A stretch of 64,000 bases of DNA, taken from positions 58,065 through 122,064 of the forward strand of contig CALISD010000001.1 of the NCBI GenBank assembly GCA_938041955.1, read 5' to 3'. Source of the DNA: an uncultured Granulosicoccaceae bacterium. Lineage in GTDB: Bacteria > Pseudomonadota > Gammaproteobacteria > Granulosicoccales > Granulosicoccaceae. A program made the translations under genes and the position numbers. This document shows positions 1-10,020 of the stretch, one piece after another. How positions within the stretch are numbered: the first letter of the stretch is position 1; each line of letters begins with the position of its first letter. The notes beneath the pieces were generated by a model. It ran no database searches. It was not told where the DNA came from and saw only the letters and a program-made list of their open reading frames with translations.

Positions 1-2
1 CA

Positions 3-254
3 TCGGCAATGCCTTTTCTATTCACCAGTATGAAAGTCGCTATTGCCATCGCAATGGTCGGTGCCATTGTAGGGGAGCTGCCGACAGGTGCGGTAGCGGG
101 GCTTGGAGCGCGACTGCTTGCCGGGTCCTACTACGGTCAGACGATTCAAATATGGTCGGCGCTTGTGATGGCATCGATACTTGCGGCAGCGCTGGTTGCG
201 ATAGTGAGCCTGGTGAATCGTTTGGTGCTGCGTCGGATGGGTATGTTGGCATGA
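3..254 (+). CDS. ABC transporter permease, C-terminal part (cut by window edge)
   Basis: The reading frame is open from the left edge, so this is the tail of a gene that starts upstream. About 83 residues remain. They are hydrophobic, with two likely membrane segments, one near the first 30 residues and one near residues 50-70, and end in a short basic tail (LVLRRMG). The stop codon overlaps the start of the next permease in an ATGA arrangement at 251-254, which indicates translational coupling. With the next two genes it forms an importer of the NMT1/THI5-like (SsuABC-type) class. The ATPase gene is not in the window and presumably lies upstream. Substrate cannot be read from this fragment. 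Confidence 0.8.
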   Translation, partial: SAMPFLFTSMKVAIAIAMVGAIVGELPTGAVAGLGARLLAGSYYGQTIQIWSALVMASILAAALVAIVSLVNRLVLRRMGMLA

Positions 255-1375
255 GTCGATTGCAAACAATACTCATCGTATTCGCCGCGCTGTGTGCTGG
301 CTCAACAATGTTTCTGGGCTTAACTGCTGAAGGGTATGGTATTTCAACGGTGCCATTGCTACAGGCGTTTACCGGTGCGGTGCTACTGCTGGCCGCGATC
401 TGCTATGGCTGGTCATATCTGTTTATGTTTAACCGTCTGGTCGCCGGTGCATTGGTCGGCGGAGTATCGTTGTTTGGTGCCTACGGTTTAATTCAAACGG
501 TAGGTGAAGTGGCCCCGGGACCCGGTTTTTGGGCGGCAACGTTAGCCGCCTGGGCGCTGGGATGGCTGTGTGTAGAGATTCTGGCTTCCATTGAAACCCG
601 CAATAACGTATTGAATTTTCTGTTACGCCTGCTCATACCGGTAGCGTTTGGCGCGTGGTTACTGATAATTTGGGAGTTGTGTACACGCGGTTTTAACGTG
701 CCTCAGGTACTGTTGCCATCACCCAGTGCCATAGGTGATCGATTTACGCAGTCCACTGCTACGTTGTGGGTTGATTTCAAACAGACGTTTTTAAAGGCTG
801 TTTTGATAGGTTATGCGTTGGGGTGTGGATCGGGTTTTCTCGTCGCGTTGTTAATCGATCGATCGCCGTTTCTGAAGCGTGGTTTGCTGCCTATCGGGAA
901 TTTAGTGTCTGCATTACCTATTGTCGGCGTAGCACCCATTATGGTGATGTGGTTCGGTTTTGATTGGCCATCTAAGGCGGCGGTTGTTGTGATTATGACT
1001 TTCTTCCCGATGTTGGTTAACACCGTATCAGGGTTGGCAGCTTCCACTGCTATCCAGGGAGATTTAATGAAAACCTACGCAGCGGGGTATTGGCAGATGC
1101 TGTTTAAAATGCGTTTGCCTGAGGCGCTGCCATTTATTTTTAATGCCTTAAAAATCAACTCAACACTGGCGTTGATCGGAGCCATTGTTGCTGAATTTTT
1201 CGGAACACCGATTATAGGCATGGGGTTTCGAATTTCTACCGAAGTAGGGCGTATGAATGTCGACATGGTCTGGGCTGAGATAGCTGTTGCAGCGATTGCC
1301 GGTTCATTGTTCTACGGGTTAATTACTTTACTGGAGCGACTGTGCACTTTCTGGCATCCCTCCTACCGCAACTAG
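251..1375 (+). CDS. ABC transporter permease (SsuC/ThiX/RibX-like)
   Basis: Inner-membrane permease of a binding-protein-dependent importer, about 374 residues. I chose the ATG at 251 because it overlaps the stop of the preceding permease as ATGA; an open frame reaches back to 152 but would overlap that gene by about 100 bases. The first 120 residues are an extra hydrophobic region with roughly four membrane segments. The conserved BPD_transp_1 domain follows, starting after a VLLPSPSAIGDRF stretch, with the EAA-type cytoplasmic loop (RLPEALPFIFNALKIN) near residues 285-300 that contacts the ATPase. Gene order (permease, permease, binding protein) matches importers of thiamine precursors, riboflavin or other small aromatic or sulfonated compounds. 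The substrate is inference only. Confidence 0.9.
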   Translation: MSRLQTILIVFAALCAGSTMFLGLTAEGYGISTVPLLQAFTGAVLLLAAICYGWSYLFMFNRLVAGALVGGVSLFGAYGLIQTVGEVAPGPGFWAATLAAWALGWLCVEILASIETRNNVLNFLLRLLIPVAFGAWLLIIWELCTRGFNVPQVLLPSPSAIGDRFTQSTATLWVDFKQTFLKAVLIGYALGCGSGFLVALLIDRSPFLKRGLLPIGNLVSALPIVGVAPIMVMWFGFDWPSKAAVVVIMTFFPMLVNTVSGLAASTAIQGDLMKTYAAGYWQMLFKMRLPEALPFIFNALKINSTLALIGAIVAEFFGTPIIGMGFRISTEVGRMNVDMVWAEIAVAAIAGSLFYGLITLLERLCTFWHPSYRN

Positions 1376-1391
1376 TGAAGGAAACATTGAT

Positions 1392-2378
1392 ATGAAGAAG
1401 ACATTGGTAACGTCTATTGCTGTTGGACTAGGCATGTTGTCTGGTTTGGCTCAAGCTAAAGACGATCTAACACTACAGCTCAAGTGGGTCACACAAGCTC
1501 AATTTGCAGGCTACTATGTCGCTCAGGACAAAGGTTTCTATGACGAGGAAGACCTGAATGTAACCATTAAGCCAGGCGGTCCTGATATCGCACCGCCGCA
1601 GGTGATTGCCGGTGGTGGCGCAGATGTGGTTGTAGACTGGATGCCTTCGGCTTTGGCCAGTCGCGAAAAAGGCGTGGCGTTGGTGAATATTGCGCAGCCT
1701 TTCAAGACTTCCGGCATGATGCTGACCTGTCGCAAAGATACCGGTATTAAGAGCCCAGAGGATTTTGCCGGTAAAACCCTGGGTGTTTGGTATTTTGGCA
1801 ATGAGTACCCGTTTTTAAGCTGGATGTCTAAACTTGGGCTGGCGACTGACGGAAGTGAAGGCGGAGTTAAAGTATTGAAGCAGGGCTTCAACGTTGACCC
1901 GATTCTGCAGAAGCAGGCAGACTGTGTGTCAACCATGACCTACAACGAATACTGGCAGATAATTGATGCCGGTATTCCTGCTGATGAGCTTCAAGTCTTC
2001 AAATATGAAGAGCAAGGCGTGTCAACCATGGAAGATGGTCTCTATGTTTTAGAGAAGAATCTGGCAGATGAGGCGTTTGTTGATAAAGCAGCACGTTTTG
2101 TCAGAGCATCGATGAAAGGTTGGGAATACGCTCGAGCGAACCCTGACGAAGCGGCTGATATTGTGCTTGAAAACGATGCTTCAGGCGCTCAAACAGAGGA
2201 GCACCAGCGCAGAATGATGGGTGAGATCAACAAGTTGACCGAAGGTTCTAATGGTAAGCTTGATCCAGCGGATTATGAGCGCACAGTTCAGACTTTGTTG
2301 TCCGGTGGGTCGGATCCGGTGATTAGCAAGGCACCGGAAGGCGCCTGGACGCACGTGGTGATAGATAAAGCGATGTAA
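1392..2378 (+). CDS. ABC transporter substrate-binding protein, NMT1/THI5-like
   Basis: Periplasmic binding protein of 328 residues for the importer whose permeases precede it by 16 bases. Residues 1-22 are a signal peptide (MKKTLVTS start, hydrophobic core, cut after LAQA). The mature protein begins with LTLQLKWVTQAQFAGYYVA, the typical opening of the NMT1/THI5-like family, followed by GFYDEEDLNV and a GGGADVVVDWMPSAL motif in the ligand region. The family includes ThiY (pyrimidine precursor of thiamine) and RibY (riboflavin). No riboswitch can be checked because the operon start is outside the window. An AAGGAAA Shine-Dalgarno sits before the ATG. A strong terminator follows. Confidence 0.9.
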   Translation: MKKTLVTSIAVGLGMLSGLAQAKDDLTLQLKWVTQAQFAGYYVAQDKGFYDEEDLNVTIKPGGPDIAPPQVIAGGGADVVVDWMPSALASREKGVALVNIAQPFKTSGMMLTCRKDTGIKSPEDFAGKTLGVWYFGNEYPFLSWMSKLGLATDGSEGGVKVLKQGFNVDPILQKQADCVSTMTYNEYWQIIDAGIPADELQVFKYEEQGVSTMEDGLYVLEKNLADEAFVDKAARFVRASMKGWEYARANPDEAADIVLENDASGAQTEEHQRRMMGEINKLTEGSNGKLDPADYERTVQTLLSGGSDPVISKAPEGAWTHVVIDKAM

Positions 2379-2415
2379 ATTTGGTCGCTGCGTTATAAAC
2401 TAACAGTATGACGAT

Positions 2416-2442
2416 GCCCCGAAGGTTCTTCGGGGCTTTTTT
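2416..2442 (+). terminator. Rho-independent terminator after the ABC transporter operon
   Basis: A perfect 9-bp stem, GCCCCGAAG (2416-2424) and CTTCGGGGC (2428-2436), closes a 3-base loop and is followed at once by six T (2437-2442). It ends the importer operon and lies only 18 bases before the cobS start codon. Confidence 0.95.
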
Positions 2443-2460
2443 ATGTGACGATTCCGGTCT

Positions 2461-3474
2461 ATGAAAACACAAAAAACGAATGATATTGCGCCACAACCTG
2501 ACACCGAGGTTTCAGTCAGGGAAACGTTTGGCATTGACCTTGATATGCAGGTGCCCGCCTTCAGTGCGCCGACTGAGCTTGTGCCGGAACGCGACGATGA
2601 TTACCTGTTTGATCCGGCCACCACGCTTGCGATTCTGGCTGGATTTTGCACGGATCGCAGAGTGCTGGTCAGTGGTTTTCACGGCACAGGAAAATCGACC
2701 CATATCGAGCAGGTTGCCTCACGGCTGAACTGGCCTTGTTTACGAATCAACCTTGATAGCCATGTCAGCCGAATTGATCTCATTGGTAAAGATGCCATTG
2801 TGCTCCAGGATGGTAAGCAGGTGACTGAGTTTCAGGACGGTATTCTGCCCTGGGCTTATCAAAGGAATGTTGCATTAGTATTCGACGAATATGATGCGGG
2901 CCGACCCGACGTGATGTTTGTGATCCAGCGTGTGCTGGAGTCATCCGGTCGATTGACTCTGCTCGACCAGAGTCGTGTGATAACCCCCCACCCGAGCTTT
3001 CGATTGTTTGCGACAGCAAACACAGTTGGGCTAGGTGACACCACCGGGCTATATCACGGCACTCAGCAAATCAATCAGGCGCAGATGGATCGATGGTCCA
3101 TTACCACGGTGTTAAATTACCTTGATCAAGACAAGGAAGCGGCCATTGTTTTGGCTAAAAACCCTGAATTTGATACCGAGGAAGGCCGCGAGACAGTAGC
3201 GCATATGGTGGCGCTGGCTGATTTAACCCGTTCTGCTTTTAGCAACGGTGATCTATCCACAGTGATGAGTCCGCGTACCGTGATTACGTGGGCGCAAAAT
3301 ACCACCTTTTTTAATAACCAGGCATTGGCGTTCGAGCTGACTTTCTTAAACAAGTGCGATCCGGTGGAGCGTGATTTACTGGAAGAGTTATATCAACGAG
3401 TGTTTGATCGAGACTTGTCTGCAGATGCATCTGTTATTGGTGCGATGCAGGGTATGTCGAAAAAAGCCTCGTGA
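2461..3474 (+). CDS. cobS: Cobaltochelatase subunit CobS (AAA+ ATPase)
   Basis: CobS is the MoxR-like AAA+ ATPase that, with CobT, drives cobalt insertion by CobN in the aerobic cobalamin pathway. The 337-residue protein matches the family length. The N-terminus carries the family motif VSVRETFGIDLDMQVPAF, which supports the ATG at 2461. Walker A is GFHGTGKST near residue 75; Walker B is ALVFDEYDAGRPD near residue 140. GLGDTTGLYHGTQQINQAQ and the sensor region STVMSPRT are also present. cobT follows 55 bases later. No cobN or other cob gene is in the window. The start codon lies just after a terminator and has no clear ribosome binding site. Confidence 0.95.
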   Translation: MKTQKTNDIAPQPDTEVSVRETFGIDLDMQVPAFSAPTELVPERDDDYLFDPATTLAILAGFCTDRRVLVSGFHGTGKSTHIEQVASRLNWPCLRINLDSHVSRIDLIGKDAIVLQDGKQVTEFQDGILPWAYQRNVALVFDEYDAGRPDVMFVIQRVLESSGRLTLLDQSRVITPHPSFRLFATANTVGLGDTTGLYHGTQQINQAQMDRWSITTVLNYLDQDKEAAIVLAKNPEFDTEEGRETVAHMVALADLTRSAFSNGDLSTVMSPRTVITWAQNTTFFNNQALAFELTFLNKCDPVERDLLEELYQRVFDRDLSADASVIGAMQGMSKKAS

Positions 3475-3529
3475 TGCAGTGTTTTGCTTAATGGCTCGTA
3501 TCAGTCAGTTGCCTGCAAGGTAGTCGCAA

Positions 3530-5365
3530 TTGGCTGAGAAATCTCAAAGCGCACTTGCCGCAGAAATGGATGATCTCAAAAGATCACTGACTGCGTGCGC
3601 GCGCGCAGTGTCACATGATGAATCACTGGCAGTGACGTTTGAGCGTGGCCAGGGTGTGACGAACATTGGAGGTACCAAACTCGCGGAGCCTGAGCCAGGT
3701 CTTGACGATGAGGCACTGGCAGCTACCCGAGGTCAGGCAGATGCGGTAGCGCTTTGGCATGCACATCATGATGAAGTGATACATCAGCGTCGTGCACCAT
3801 CTGATCCGGTTGCGCGAAAAATGTTCGATGCTGTTGAGCAGACCCGGGTTGAGGCAGTGGGTACAAGATACCTTGACGGGGTTGCCAGCAATCTTGAAGT
3901 TAACCTGACGGCTAGATTGGCACAGCTCAACAACGATACTGATCACGCTGACATACTGGCTGAAGGTTTGGCGCTGCTGCTGCGACAAAAGCTCACTAAA
4001 CGGCCTGTGCCGGAGCGTGGTCGTGAAGTGCTTTCGCACTGCAGTGACACGTTGCAGAAAGTATCACCGGAATGGTTAGATAAGCTCTATGAAGATCGCC
4101 ATGATCAACAGGCATTTGCTTCGCGCATAAATGACTTGCTGGTCGAGATGGATTTTATCGACAGTGCCGAAGCAGGTGATTACTCAGCCGATGCCAACGA
4201 CGAAATAGATAACGACGATCTCACCGACGATGACAGTGAGTCTGATTTGCCTAGCGAAGAGTCTGACTCAAGCGAAGATTTACCAGATAGTGAAGGCGAA
4301 GAAGGTGAAGCGGTTGACGACCCTGAGGATGAGTCTGAAACACAAGGTGCAGATACCTCTGAAACGCCGGGTGCGTCGATTCAGGAGTCGAGTGGTGATT
4401 TAACCAAAAAGTATCATGTTTATACCACGGAGTTCGATGAAGTCGTCGCACCACTTGATATGTGCAGTGTCACTGAACTGAGCAGATTGCGCGAAAGGCT
4501 CGATGAACATGTGGGTGATCTGCAATCGTCAATCGGACGCTTTGCTAACCGTTTGCAGAGACATCTGTTAGCGAATCAAAATCGATCATGGGATTTTGAC
4601 CAGGAAGAGGGAGTGCTTGATACGGCAAGACTGACACGTGTTGTCACTGACCCGATGCAAGCCTTGTCTTTTAAGCAGGAGAAAGAATCAAAATTTCGCG
4701 ACACTGTTGTTACGCTGCTGATTGACAACTCCGGTTCCATGCATGGCAGATCTATTGTGGTCGCCGCGAGCTGTGCGGATGTATTGGCCAATACGCTCGA
4801 GCGTTGTGGCGTCAGTGTGGAAATACTTGGTTTTACGACCCGTGCCTGGAAGGGTGGGCAGTCGAGAAATAAATGGGTTATAGCAGGGCAAACGCCGAAC
4901 CCGGGGCGGCTGAATGATCTGCGTCATATTGTTTATAAGAGCGCTGATACACCATGGCGGCGTGGCAGAAACAATCTCGGTCTGATGTTGCGCAAGGGGT
5001 TACTGAAGGAAAACATTGATGGGGAATCGCTCACCTGGGCATACCAGCGATTAATGTCCCGCCCTGAACGAAGGAAAATTCTGATGGTCATATCAGATGG
5101 TGCACCTATCGATGATTCAACGTTGTCCGCAAATCCGGGTAAATTTCTTGAGCGCCATCTGCAAGAGATCATTAAGCAGGTGGAAGCTGATCCGGAAGTG
5201 GAGCTCACTGCAATCGGAATTGGGCATGATGTGAGCCAGTACTATAAACGTGCCGCGACCATTGCCAATGTCAGCGAGTTGGCGAGTGTAATGACCACCC
5301 AGTTGGTTGAGCTATTCAGTCAGGCAATGCCCAAGCGCGGGAAATCACGAAATCGCCGAAATTGA
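3530..5365 (+). CDS. cobT: Cobaltochelatase subunit CobT (VWA domain)
   Basis: CobT forms the chaperone-like complex with CobS that remodels CobN during cobalt chelation. It has 611 residues from a TTG start at 3530, preceded by AAGG nine bases upstream; an in-frame ATG at 3566 has no such site. Residues 1-220 are the conserved N-terminal part ([19 protein letters not shown]). Residues about 225-285 are a very acidic linker of Asp, Glu and Ser. The C-terminal third is a VWA domain with the metal-binding DNSGSM motif (MIDAS) near residue 405 and ISDGAP near residue 525. The tail is basic ([10 protein letters not shown]). The acidic linker and VWA domain are typical of CobT and related MoxR-VWA partners. 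Confidence 0.94.
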   Translation: MAEKSQSALAAEMDDLKRSLTACARAVSHDESLAVTFERGQGVTNIGGTKLAEPEPGLDDEALAATRGQADAVALWHAHHDEVIHQRRAPSDPVARKMFDAVEQTRVEAVGTRYLDGVASNLEVNLTARLAQLNNDTDHADILAEGLALLLRQKLTKRPVPERGREVLSHCSDTLQKVSPEWLDKLYEDRHDQQAFASRINDLLVEMDFIDSAEAGDYSADANDEIDNDDLTDDDSESDLPSEESDSSEDLPDSEGEEGEAVDDPEDESETQGADTSETPGASIQESSGDLTKKYHVYTTEFDEVVAPLDMCSVTELSRLRERLDEHVGDLQSSIGRFANRLQRHLLANQNRSWDFDQEEGVLDTARLTRVVTDPMQALSFKQEKESKFRDTVVTLLIDNSGSMHGRSIVVAASCADVLANTLERCGVSVEILGFTTRAWKGGQSRNKWVIAGQTPNPGRLNDLRHIVYKSADTPWRRGRNNLGLMLRKGLLKENIDGESLTWAYQRLMSRPERRKILMVISDGAPIDDSTLSANPGKFLERHLQEIIKQVEADPEVELTAIGIGHDVSQYYKRAATIANVSELASVMTTQLVELFSQAMPKRGKSRNRRN

Positions 5366-5510
5366 GCTCGGTGTTGCTGATGCGGTCCATGGTGTTTTAA
5401 GCAAGAGTATTGCGAAGTGCGATGATTTCAGGTCTTACAAATTAGCAGAGTTTCACACCCGGCTATAAATTGAGCGGACAATATGGTCTGCATTTCCTAT
5501 TGGAGTTTAA

Positions 5511-6074
5511 GTGAACATATATATCAGTAATATTCTGCGTGGTGCAGTGTTGTTACTTACCTTGTTGGCATTTTCGGCGCATGCACAGAAGATCAGTGAT
5601 CTTGGCGAAGAAGTCAGCGCTGAGGCGGACACAGTAGTCGCGCCAGAGGTAACGCGAATGGGCGACTGGAGTGTGGTGTGTGATGGGGAGGGCGGAACGG
5701 CCTGCGCCATGACACAGCTGGGTAAAGACTCACAGGGCTCACCGGCGATCGAATTTGTGGTGCGCAAAGTAGGCGAAGAAGACGCTGAAATTGATGGTGT
5801 GAAGATCGCAGCGGTGGCTGACATCATTACCCCGCTCGGTGTTCTGCTTGAATTTGGACTACGGCTTAAGATTGATGCCGGGGAGGAGCGCGGTGCACCG
5901 TTCAGAATCTGTCAGAAGCATGGATGTCTGGTTCGTGAGCCATTGAGCCTGGATGTCATAGCCTCTTTGAAAAAAGGCAATGTTGCGGTGGTTACGGTGG
6001 CGGCAGAGGGTGCGGGTCCTATCGACATTAATATTTCGCTCAGTGGTTTTACCAAGGCGTTCAACGCACTCTAA
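5511..6074 (+). CDS. Invasion-associated locus B (IalB) family secreted protein
   Basis: A small exported protein of 187 residues. Residues 1-25 form a signal peptide ending in AHA before Q. The mature part shows the IalB pattern: GDWSVVCDGEGGTACAM, later APFRICQKHGCLVREPLS, then LKKGNVAVVTV and a final SLSGFTKAFNAL. The four cysteines probably form two disulfides. The start is GTG at 5511 with GGAG five bases before it. IalB was named in Bartonella, but homologues are common in free-living proteobacteria and their function is unknown, so the name should not be taken as evidence of virulence. It ends 18 bases from the convergent glgA stop. Confidence 0.85.
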   Translation: MNIYISNILRGAVLLLTLLAFSAHAQKISDLGEEVSAEADTVVAPEVTRMGDWSVVCDGEGGTACAMTQLGKDSQGSPAIEFVVRKVGEEDAEIDGVKIAAVADIITPLGVLLEFGLRLKIDAGEERGAPFRICQKHGCLVREPLSLDVIASLKKGNVAVVTVAAEGAGPIDINISLSGFTKAFNAL

Positions 6075-6092
6075 ATTCTTTTTAAATTGGTG

Positions 6093-7562
6093 TTATTGCT
6101 TAGGTGGTTCTTGTAACGCTTGTCTGTATAGATTTTTGTACTGGGCTGCACTTGCAGCCCAACTGTAGTTAATCTGCATGGCATTGTTCTGCAGATTGCG
6201 CCATCTGGTTTTGTCTTTAAAAAGCTCGATCACTCTCAAGATTCCCTGCTGTAATAAAACCGGGTTGGCGGACTTGATTACGAATCCGTTGGCACTGGCC
6301 GGATCGTCATTAATATCAATAACGGTGTCTGCTAATCCTCCCACACTCGTGACAAGCGGGAGTGTTCCGTAGCGATGGCTGTACATCTGGTTTAGTCCGC
6401 ATGGCTCATAGCGCGACGGCATGAGAAATACGTCAGCTCCTGCCTCGATTTTGTGGGACAGTGATTCGTTAAAACCAATTTCTACCGATACGTTTTCAGG
6501 GTTCGCTTTTGCGAGCTTTTGCAATTGTTGTTGCAGCTCTGAGTCACCTGCGCCAAGTACCGCCAATTGAATGTTTTCATTCTTCAGCTGCTTTATTGCG
6601 TCAATAATTAAGTCGATACCTTTTTGTACTGCCAGTCTGCTGATTACACCAAGCAGTAGTGCGTTTGGATCTTCTCTTAATTTAAGTTGTGCCTGCAGGT
6701 CTTTTTTATTGTTGGCTTTTTTGTCTATTGTTCCGAACGTATAGTTTGTATTGATATGGAGATCGGTTTCCGGGTTCCATATGTCTGTATCAATGCCGTT
6801 TAAAATGCCGCTGAGCCTGTCGCGGCGATATTGCAGCAAGCCTTCCATGCCGCAGCCAAAATCTTTGGTGGTAATTTCATCGGCGTAAGTTGCACTGACG
6901 GTAGTGATTTTATCTGCGAAGGCGATGCCGCCTTTTATGAAACTTGCCTGGTTCCAGAATTCCAGTCCATCCTGTACGAGAAGTTCCGAAGGTAGACCCA
7001 GCCTATTGTATGCATCGATCATGATATTGCCCTGGTAGGCAAGGTTGTGAATAGTGAATACCGTGGCGGGTCTCGATGTGTGTTGCTCGGTATCAGTTTG
7101 TGAGAGCAGTGCCGGTACCAGTCCTGTTTGCCAGTCATGGCAATGAACAATGTCTGGTTGCCAGTGTAGATCGGTACGGTCTTGTGCGATCTCGCATACC
7201 GCTTGCGAGAATAGCGCGAATCTGCGCGCATTGTCGGGCCATGGTCGATCAGAATCAGACATGTAAGGATTGCCTGGTCGATTGGTAAACGACTCGTGCA
7301 TTACCAGTAGAACCTGTATGCCGTGTAGATCTCCCCGGCACAAGGTGATACTTCCAAGGGGAAGCTTTACAACACTGATGAATAATGGCGCAGGAATATG
7401 TTGCAGCACGCTATGGTAGCCGGGCAGCACAACACGCACGTCATCGCCACCCTCGGCCAGCGCTTGAGGCAAACTTCCACACACATCTGCAAGGCCGCCA
7501 GTTTTTACCCACGGGGTGAGCTCACTGCATGCAAACAGCACTTTTAAGGAGTTATTGTTCAC
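6093..7562 (-). CDS. glgA: Glycogen synthase (ADP-glucose)
   Basis: GlgA transfers glucose from ADP-glucose to the growing alpha-1,4-glucan in the cytoplasm. The 489-residue protein is the usual length for GT5 enzymes. The N-terminal KTGGLADVCGSLP motif near residue 20 binds ADP-glucose. The C-terminal lobe has PSRYEPCGLNQMYSHRYGTLPLVTSVGGLADTV near residues 390-420, containing the catalytic Glu region and the second glycine motif. The start is GTG at 7562, preceded by AGGG. It lies 67 bases downstream of glgB on the same strand, so the two form a glgB-glgA unit, divergent from glgC-malQ. Confidence 0.96.
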   Translation of the reverse strand: MNNNSLKVLFACSELTPWVKTGGLADVCGSLPQALAEGGDDVRVVLPGYHSVLQHIPAPLFISVVKLPLGSITLCRGDLHGIQVLLVMHESFTNRPGNPYMSDSDRPWPDNARRFALFSQAVCEIAQDRTDLHWQPDIVHCHDWQTGLVPALLSQTDTEQHTSRPATVFTIHNLAYQGNIMIDAYNRLGLPSELLVQDGLEFWNQASFIKGGIAFADKITTVSATYADEITTKDFGCGMEGLLQYRRDRLSGILNGIDTDIWNPETDLHINTNYTFGTIDKKANNKKDLQAQLKLREDPNALLLGVISRLAVQKGIDLIIDAIKQLKNENIQLAVLGAGDSELQQQLQKLAKANPENVSVEIGFNESLSHKIEAGADVFLMPSRYEPCGLNQMYSHRYGTLPLVTSVGGLADTVIDINDDPASANGFVIKSANPVLLQQGILRVIELFKDKTRWRNLQNNAMQINYSWAASAAQYKNLYRQALQEPPKQ

Positions 7563-7629
7563 TACGGCCCTGCATTCTATTGTTGATTGATGAATCTATA
7601 TGGGGTGGAGTCATGGTTATATGTAGCTG

Positions 7630-9834
7630 CTAAATCTGCTCTGAGTCATCAGTGGAAACATATTTAAGAACGACCGCGCCTAACGGCGGGAGTTTTACTG
7701 TCAGTGTGTTATTGCGGCCCATGTATGGATCAGGGTAACTTAGCAAGGCACCGTAGTTTCCATAGTTACTGCCGCCGTACCGTTCGCTGTCAGAGTTAAA
7801 CAGTTCAATATAGCTACCCGCTTGTTCAGTGCCAATGCTGTAGTGATCTCTTGGTACAGGGGTAAAATTTAGTAGCACCAATAGAGATTCCTTTCGTGAA
7901 GCCGAGTGGCGCTGATAGCTGAGTATTGAGTTATCGCCATCGTCGGCGTTGATCCATTCAAACCCTGCCTGTTCAAAATCGCATTCAAAAAGTGCTGGAT
8001 GTAGTTTGTAAAGACGGTTCAAGTCAGAGACTAAGGTCATGACCCCTCGATGCGCAGGGGCGTCGGTAAGGTGCCAGTCCAGTGCGTTTTTGAAATCCCA
8101 TTCTTTACGTTGTGCGAATTCGAGGCCTTGGAAGAGTAATTTCTTACCGGGGTAAGTAAATTGAAAGCTGTAGAGCAGCCTGAGATTTGCAAATTGTTGC
8201 CAGTCATCCCCCGGCATTCTGGACAGCATAGACCCTTTGCCGTGAACCACCTCATCATGACTGAATGGCAGAACAAAGTTTTCATCAAACGCGTACAGAA
8301 GACCAAAGGTGAGATCGTTGTGATGGTGTTTGCGATGGACTGGGTCATACTGCATATAGTTCAGAGCGTCGTGCATCCAGCCCATATTCCATTTCATACT
8401 AAAGCCCAGTCCGCCGGTATCAGCTGGTCGGGAGACCTGTGGCCATGATGTGCTCTCTTCGGCAACGATAATAGCGCCCGGGTATTGAGTTTGTGTGATC
8501 GTGTTGAGCTCGCGTAAAAACTCGATGGCTTCAAGGTTTTCCCGACCCCCATGTTGATTCGGTAGCCAGTCGCCTGCTTCTTTCGAGTAATCCAGGTACA
8601 ACATGGATGCAACTGCATCGACACGTAACCCGTCAAGGTGGAACTCTTCAAGCCAGTAAAGTGCCGAGGCAATCAGAAAATTCTTAACTTCATTACGCCC
8701 GTAGTTAAAAATAAGAGTTCCCCAATCGCGGTGTTCACCGCGTCTTGGGTCTTCATGTTCGTAAAGGCAAGTTCCATCGAATCGTGCGAGGCTGTGTGCG
8801 TCGCGTGGGAAATGCGCCGGCACCCAATCGAGTAGCACTCCAATGCCTGCGTTGTGGCATAGGTTGATGAAATATCGCAATTCATCGGGCGATCCGAATC
8901 GACTACTTGGCGCGAAGTAGCCTGTGACCTGATAACCCCATGAGTCGTCTAGCGGGTGCTCGGTTATAGGTAGCAATTCTATATGCGTGAAGCCCATGTA
9001 CTGCACATACTCGACAAGCTTGTGAGCGAGAGTTTTGTAGTTTAGAAATTGGTTGTCATCGCCTCGCTGCCAGGAGCCGAGGTGAACTTCATAGACAGAG
9101 CTGGGTGTGCTTTGCCAGGTGTTTTGTTTTCGATCGATGATCCATTGTTCATCGCTCCACTGAAAACTACTTTGCGTTATCGTGGCTGCAGTGGAAGGTC
9201 GGAGTTCGAATTCATTGGCGAAAGGATCTTGCTTAAGCAGTGTGTCACCATTTGCAGCCAGCACTTCGAACTTATAGTGTTCGCCAACCATTGCCTGAGG
9301 TAAAAACAGTTCCCAAACACCGCTGCTGCCGCGGCTGCGCATTGGGTGAACTCTGCCATCCCATTGATTAAAGTCACCTACTACGCTGACTCTTTTTGCA
9401 CTTGGTGCCCACACAGCAAAGCGGGTGCCCCGGACATTGTCGGTCCGGGTTTGATGCGCGCCTAAAACCCGGTAGAGTTTTTCATGCTTTCCTTCGTTGA
9501 AGAGATGTAGATCCAACTCTCCTAATTGTGGTGCGAATCGATAGGGGTCGTCTATGACGTGTTGAGTGCCATTCTTGGCAGTAACTTTTAATTGGTAGTC
9601 GTCTTTTATTTTTTTTGCATTCAGTATAAATAAATCTGTTCCCTCAATACGTTGAAACGAACTTGATTTATCCCCTGAATTAAGTTCAACTGATTCGGCG
9701 TGTGGTAGGAATACGCGCACACAATTACCGTGCTTGCCAAGCACGGAAAAGGGATCGTGGTGGCAGGCACTCAGTATGTTTTGTAGCTCTTGGCTCAGTT
9801 TACTTGAGCCAGATGTGTCGGAGGATATGGGCAT
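7630..9834 (-). CDS. glgB: 1,4-alpha-glucan branching enzyme
   Basis: GlgB cuts alpha-1,4 chains and rejoins them as alpha-1,6 branches in glycogen. It has 734 residues, close to the E. coli enzyme. An N-terminal extension and a CBM48 domain ([22 protein letters not shown] near residue 155) precede the GH13 barrel. Catalytic regions seen in order are [11 protein letters not shown] (nucleophile Asp), [11 protein letters not shown] (acid Glu) and [14 protein letters not shown] (transition-state Asp), near residues 410, 460 and 530. A C-terminal beta domain follows. The ATG at 9834 is 186 bases from the divergent glgC start, so the two operons share a control region. Confidence 0.97.
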   Translation of the reverse strand: MPISSDTSGSSKLSQELQNILSACHHDPFSVLGKHGNCVRVFLPHAESVELNSGDKSSSFQRIEGTDLFILNAKKIKDDYQLKVTAKNGTQHVIDDPYRFAPQLGELDLHLFNEGKHEKLYRVLGAHQTRTDNVRGTRFAVWAPSAKRVSVVGDFNQWDGRVHPMRSRGSSGVWELFLPQAMVGEHYKFEVLAANGDTLLKQDPFANEFELRPSTAATITQSSFQWSDEQWIIDRKQNTWQSTPSSVYEVHLGSWQRGDDNQFLNYKTLAHKLVEYVQYMGFTHIELLPITEHPLDDSWGYQVTGYFAPSSRFGSPDELRYFINLCHNAGIGVLLDWVPAHFPRDAHSLARFDGTCLYEHEDPRRGEHRDWGTLIFNYGRNEVKNFLIASALYWLEEFHLDGLRVDAVASMLYLDYSKEAGDWLPNQHGGRENLEAIEFLRELNTITQTQYPGAIIVAEESTSWPQVSRPADTGGLGFSMKWNMGWMHDALNYMQYDPVHRKHHHNDLTFGLLYAFDENFVLPFSHDEVVHGKGSMLSRMPGDDWQQFANLRLLYSFQFTYPGKKLLFQGLEFAQRKEWDFKNALDWHLTDAPAHRGVMTLVSDLNRLYKLHPALFECDFEQAGFEWINADDGDNSILSYQRHSASRKESLLVLLNFTPVPRDHYSIGTEQAGSYIELFNSDSERYGGSNYGNYGALLSYPDPYMGRNNTLTVKLPPLGAVVLKYVSTDDSEQI

Positions 9835-9920
9835 ATTTGGTTTCGGTGGCAGATTTTCTCGTAAGTGAATTCTGAGGATCTACTCAGAATTAATGAAGTA
9901 CTAAGAGATTTGGAACTTTT

Positions 9921-9944
9921 ATTGCGACAATAGCAGATTGCGAC
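9921..9944. promoter_or_regulatory. Paired direct repeats in the glgB/glgC intergenic region
   Basis: The octamer ATTGCGAC occurs twice, at 9921-9928 and 9937-9944, with starts 16 bases apart, in the 186-base gap between divergent glgB and glgC. Directly repeated sites in a shared promoter region could be an operator. No protein is known to bind here, and no clear -35/-10 pair for either operon could be assigned with confidence. Confidence 0.3.
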
Positions 9945-10020
9945 TAACGATATGCATTGCAACTTCCGTTCATAGCCTACTAGAAAGTGCACATATCTCC
10001 GCCCCTATGCGAATTTTTTA

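Noticed and set aside
152..250. N-terminal extension of the second ABC permease from 152
   Set aside because: It would overlap the preceding permease by 100 bases and lacks family similarity; the ATGA overlap at 251 is the natural start.
5511..6074. IalB-like gene as a virulence factor
   Set aside because: The family is widespread in non-pathogens and no other invasion gene is present.
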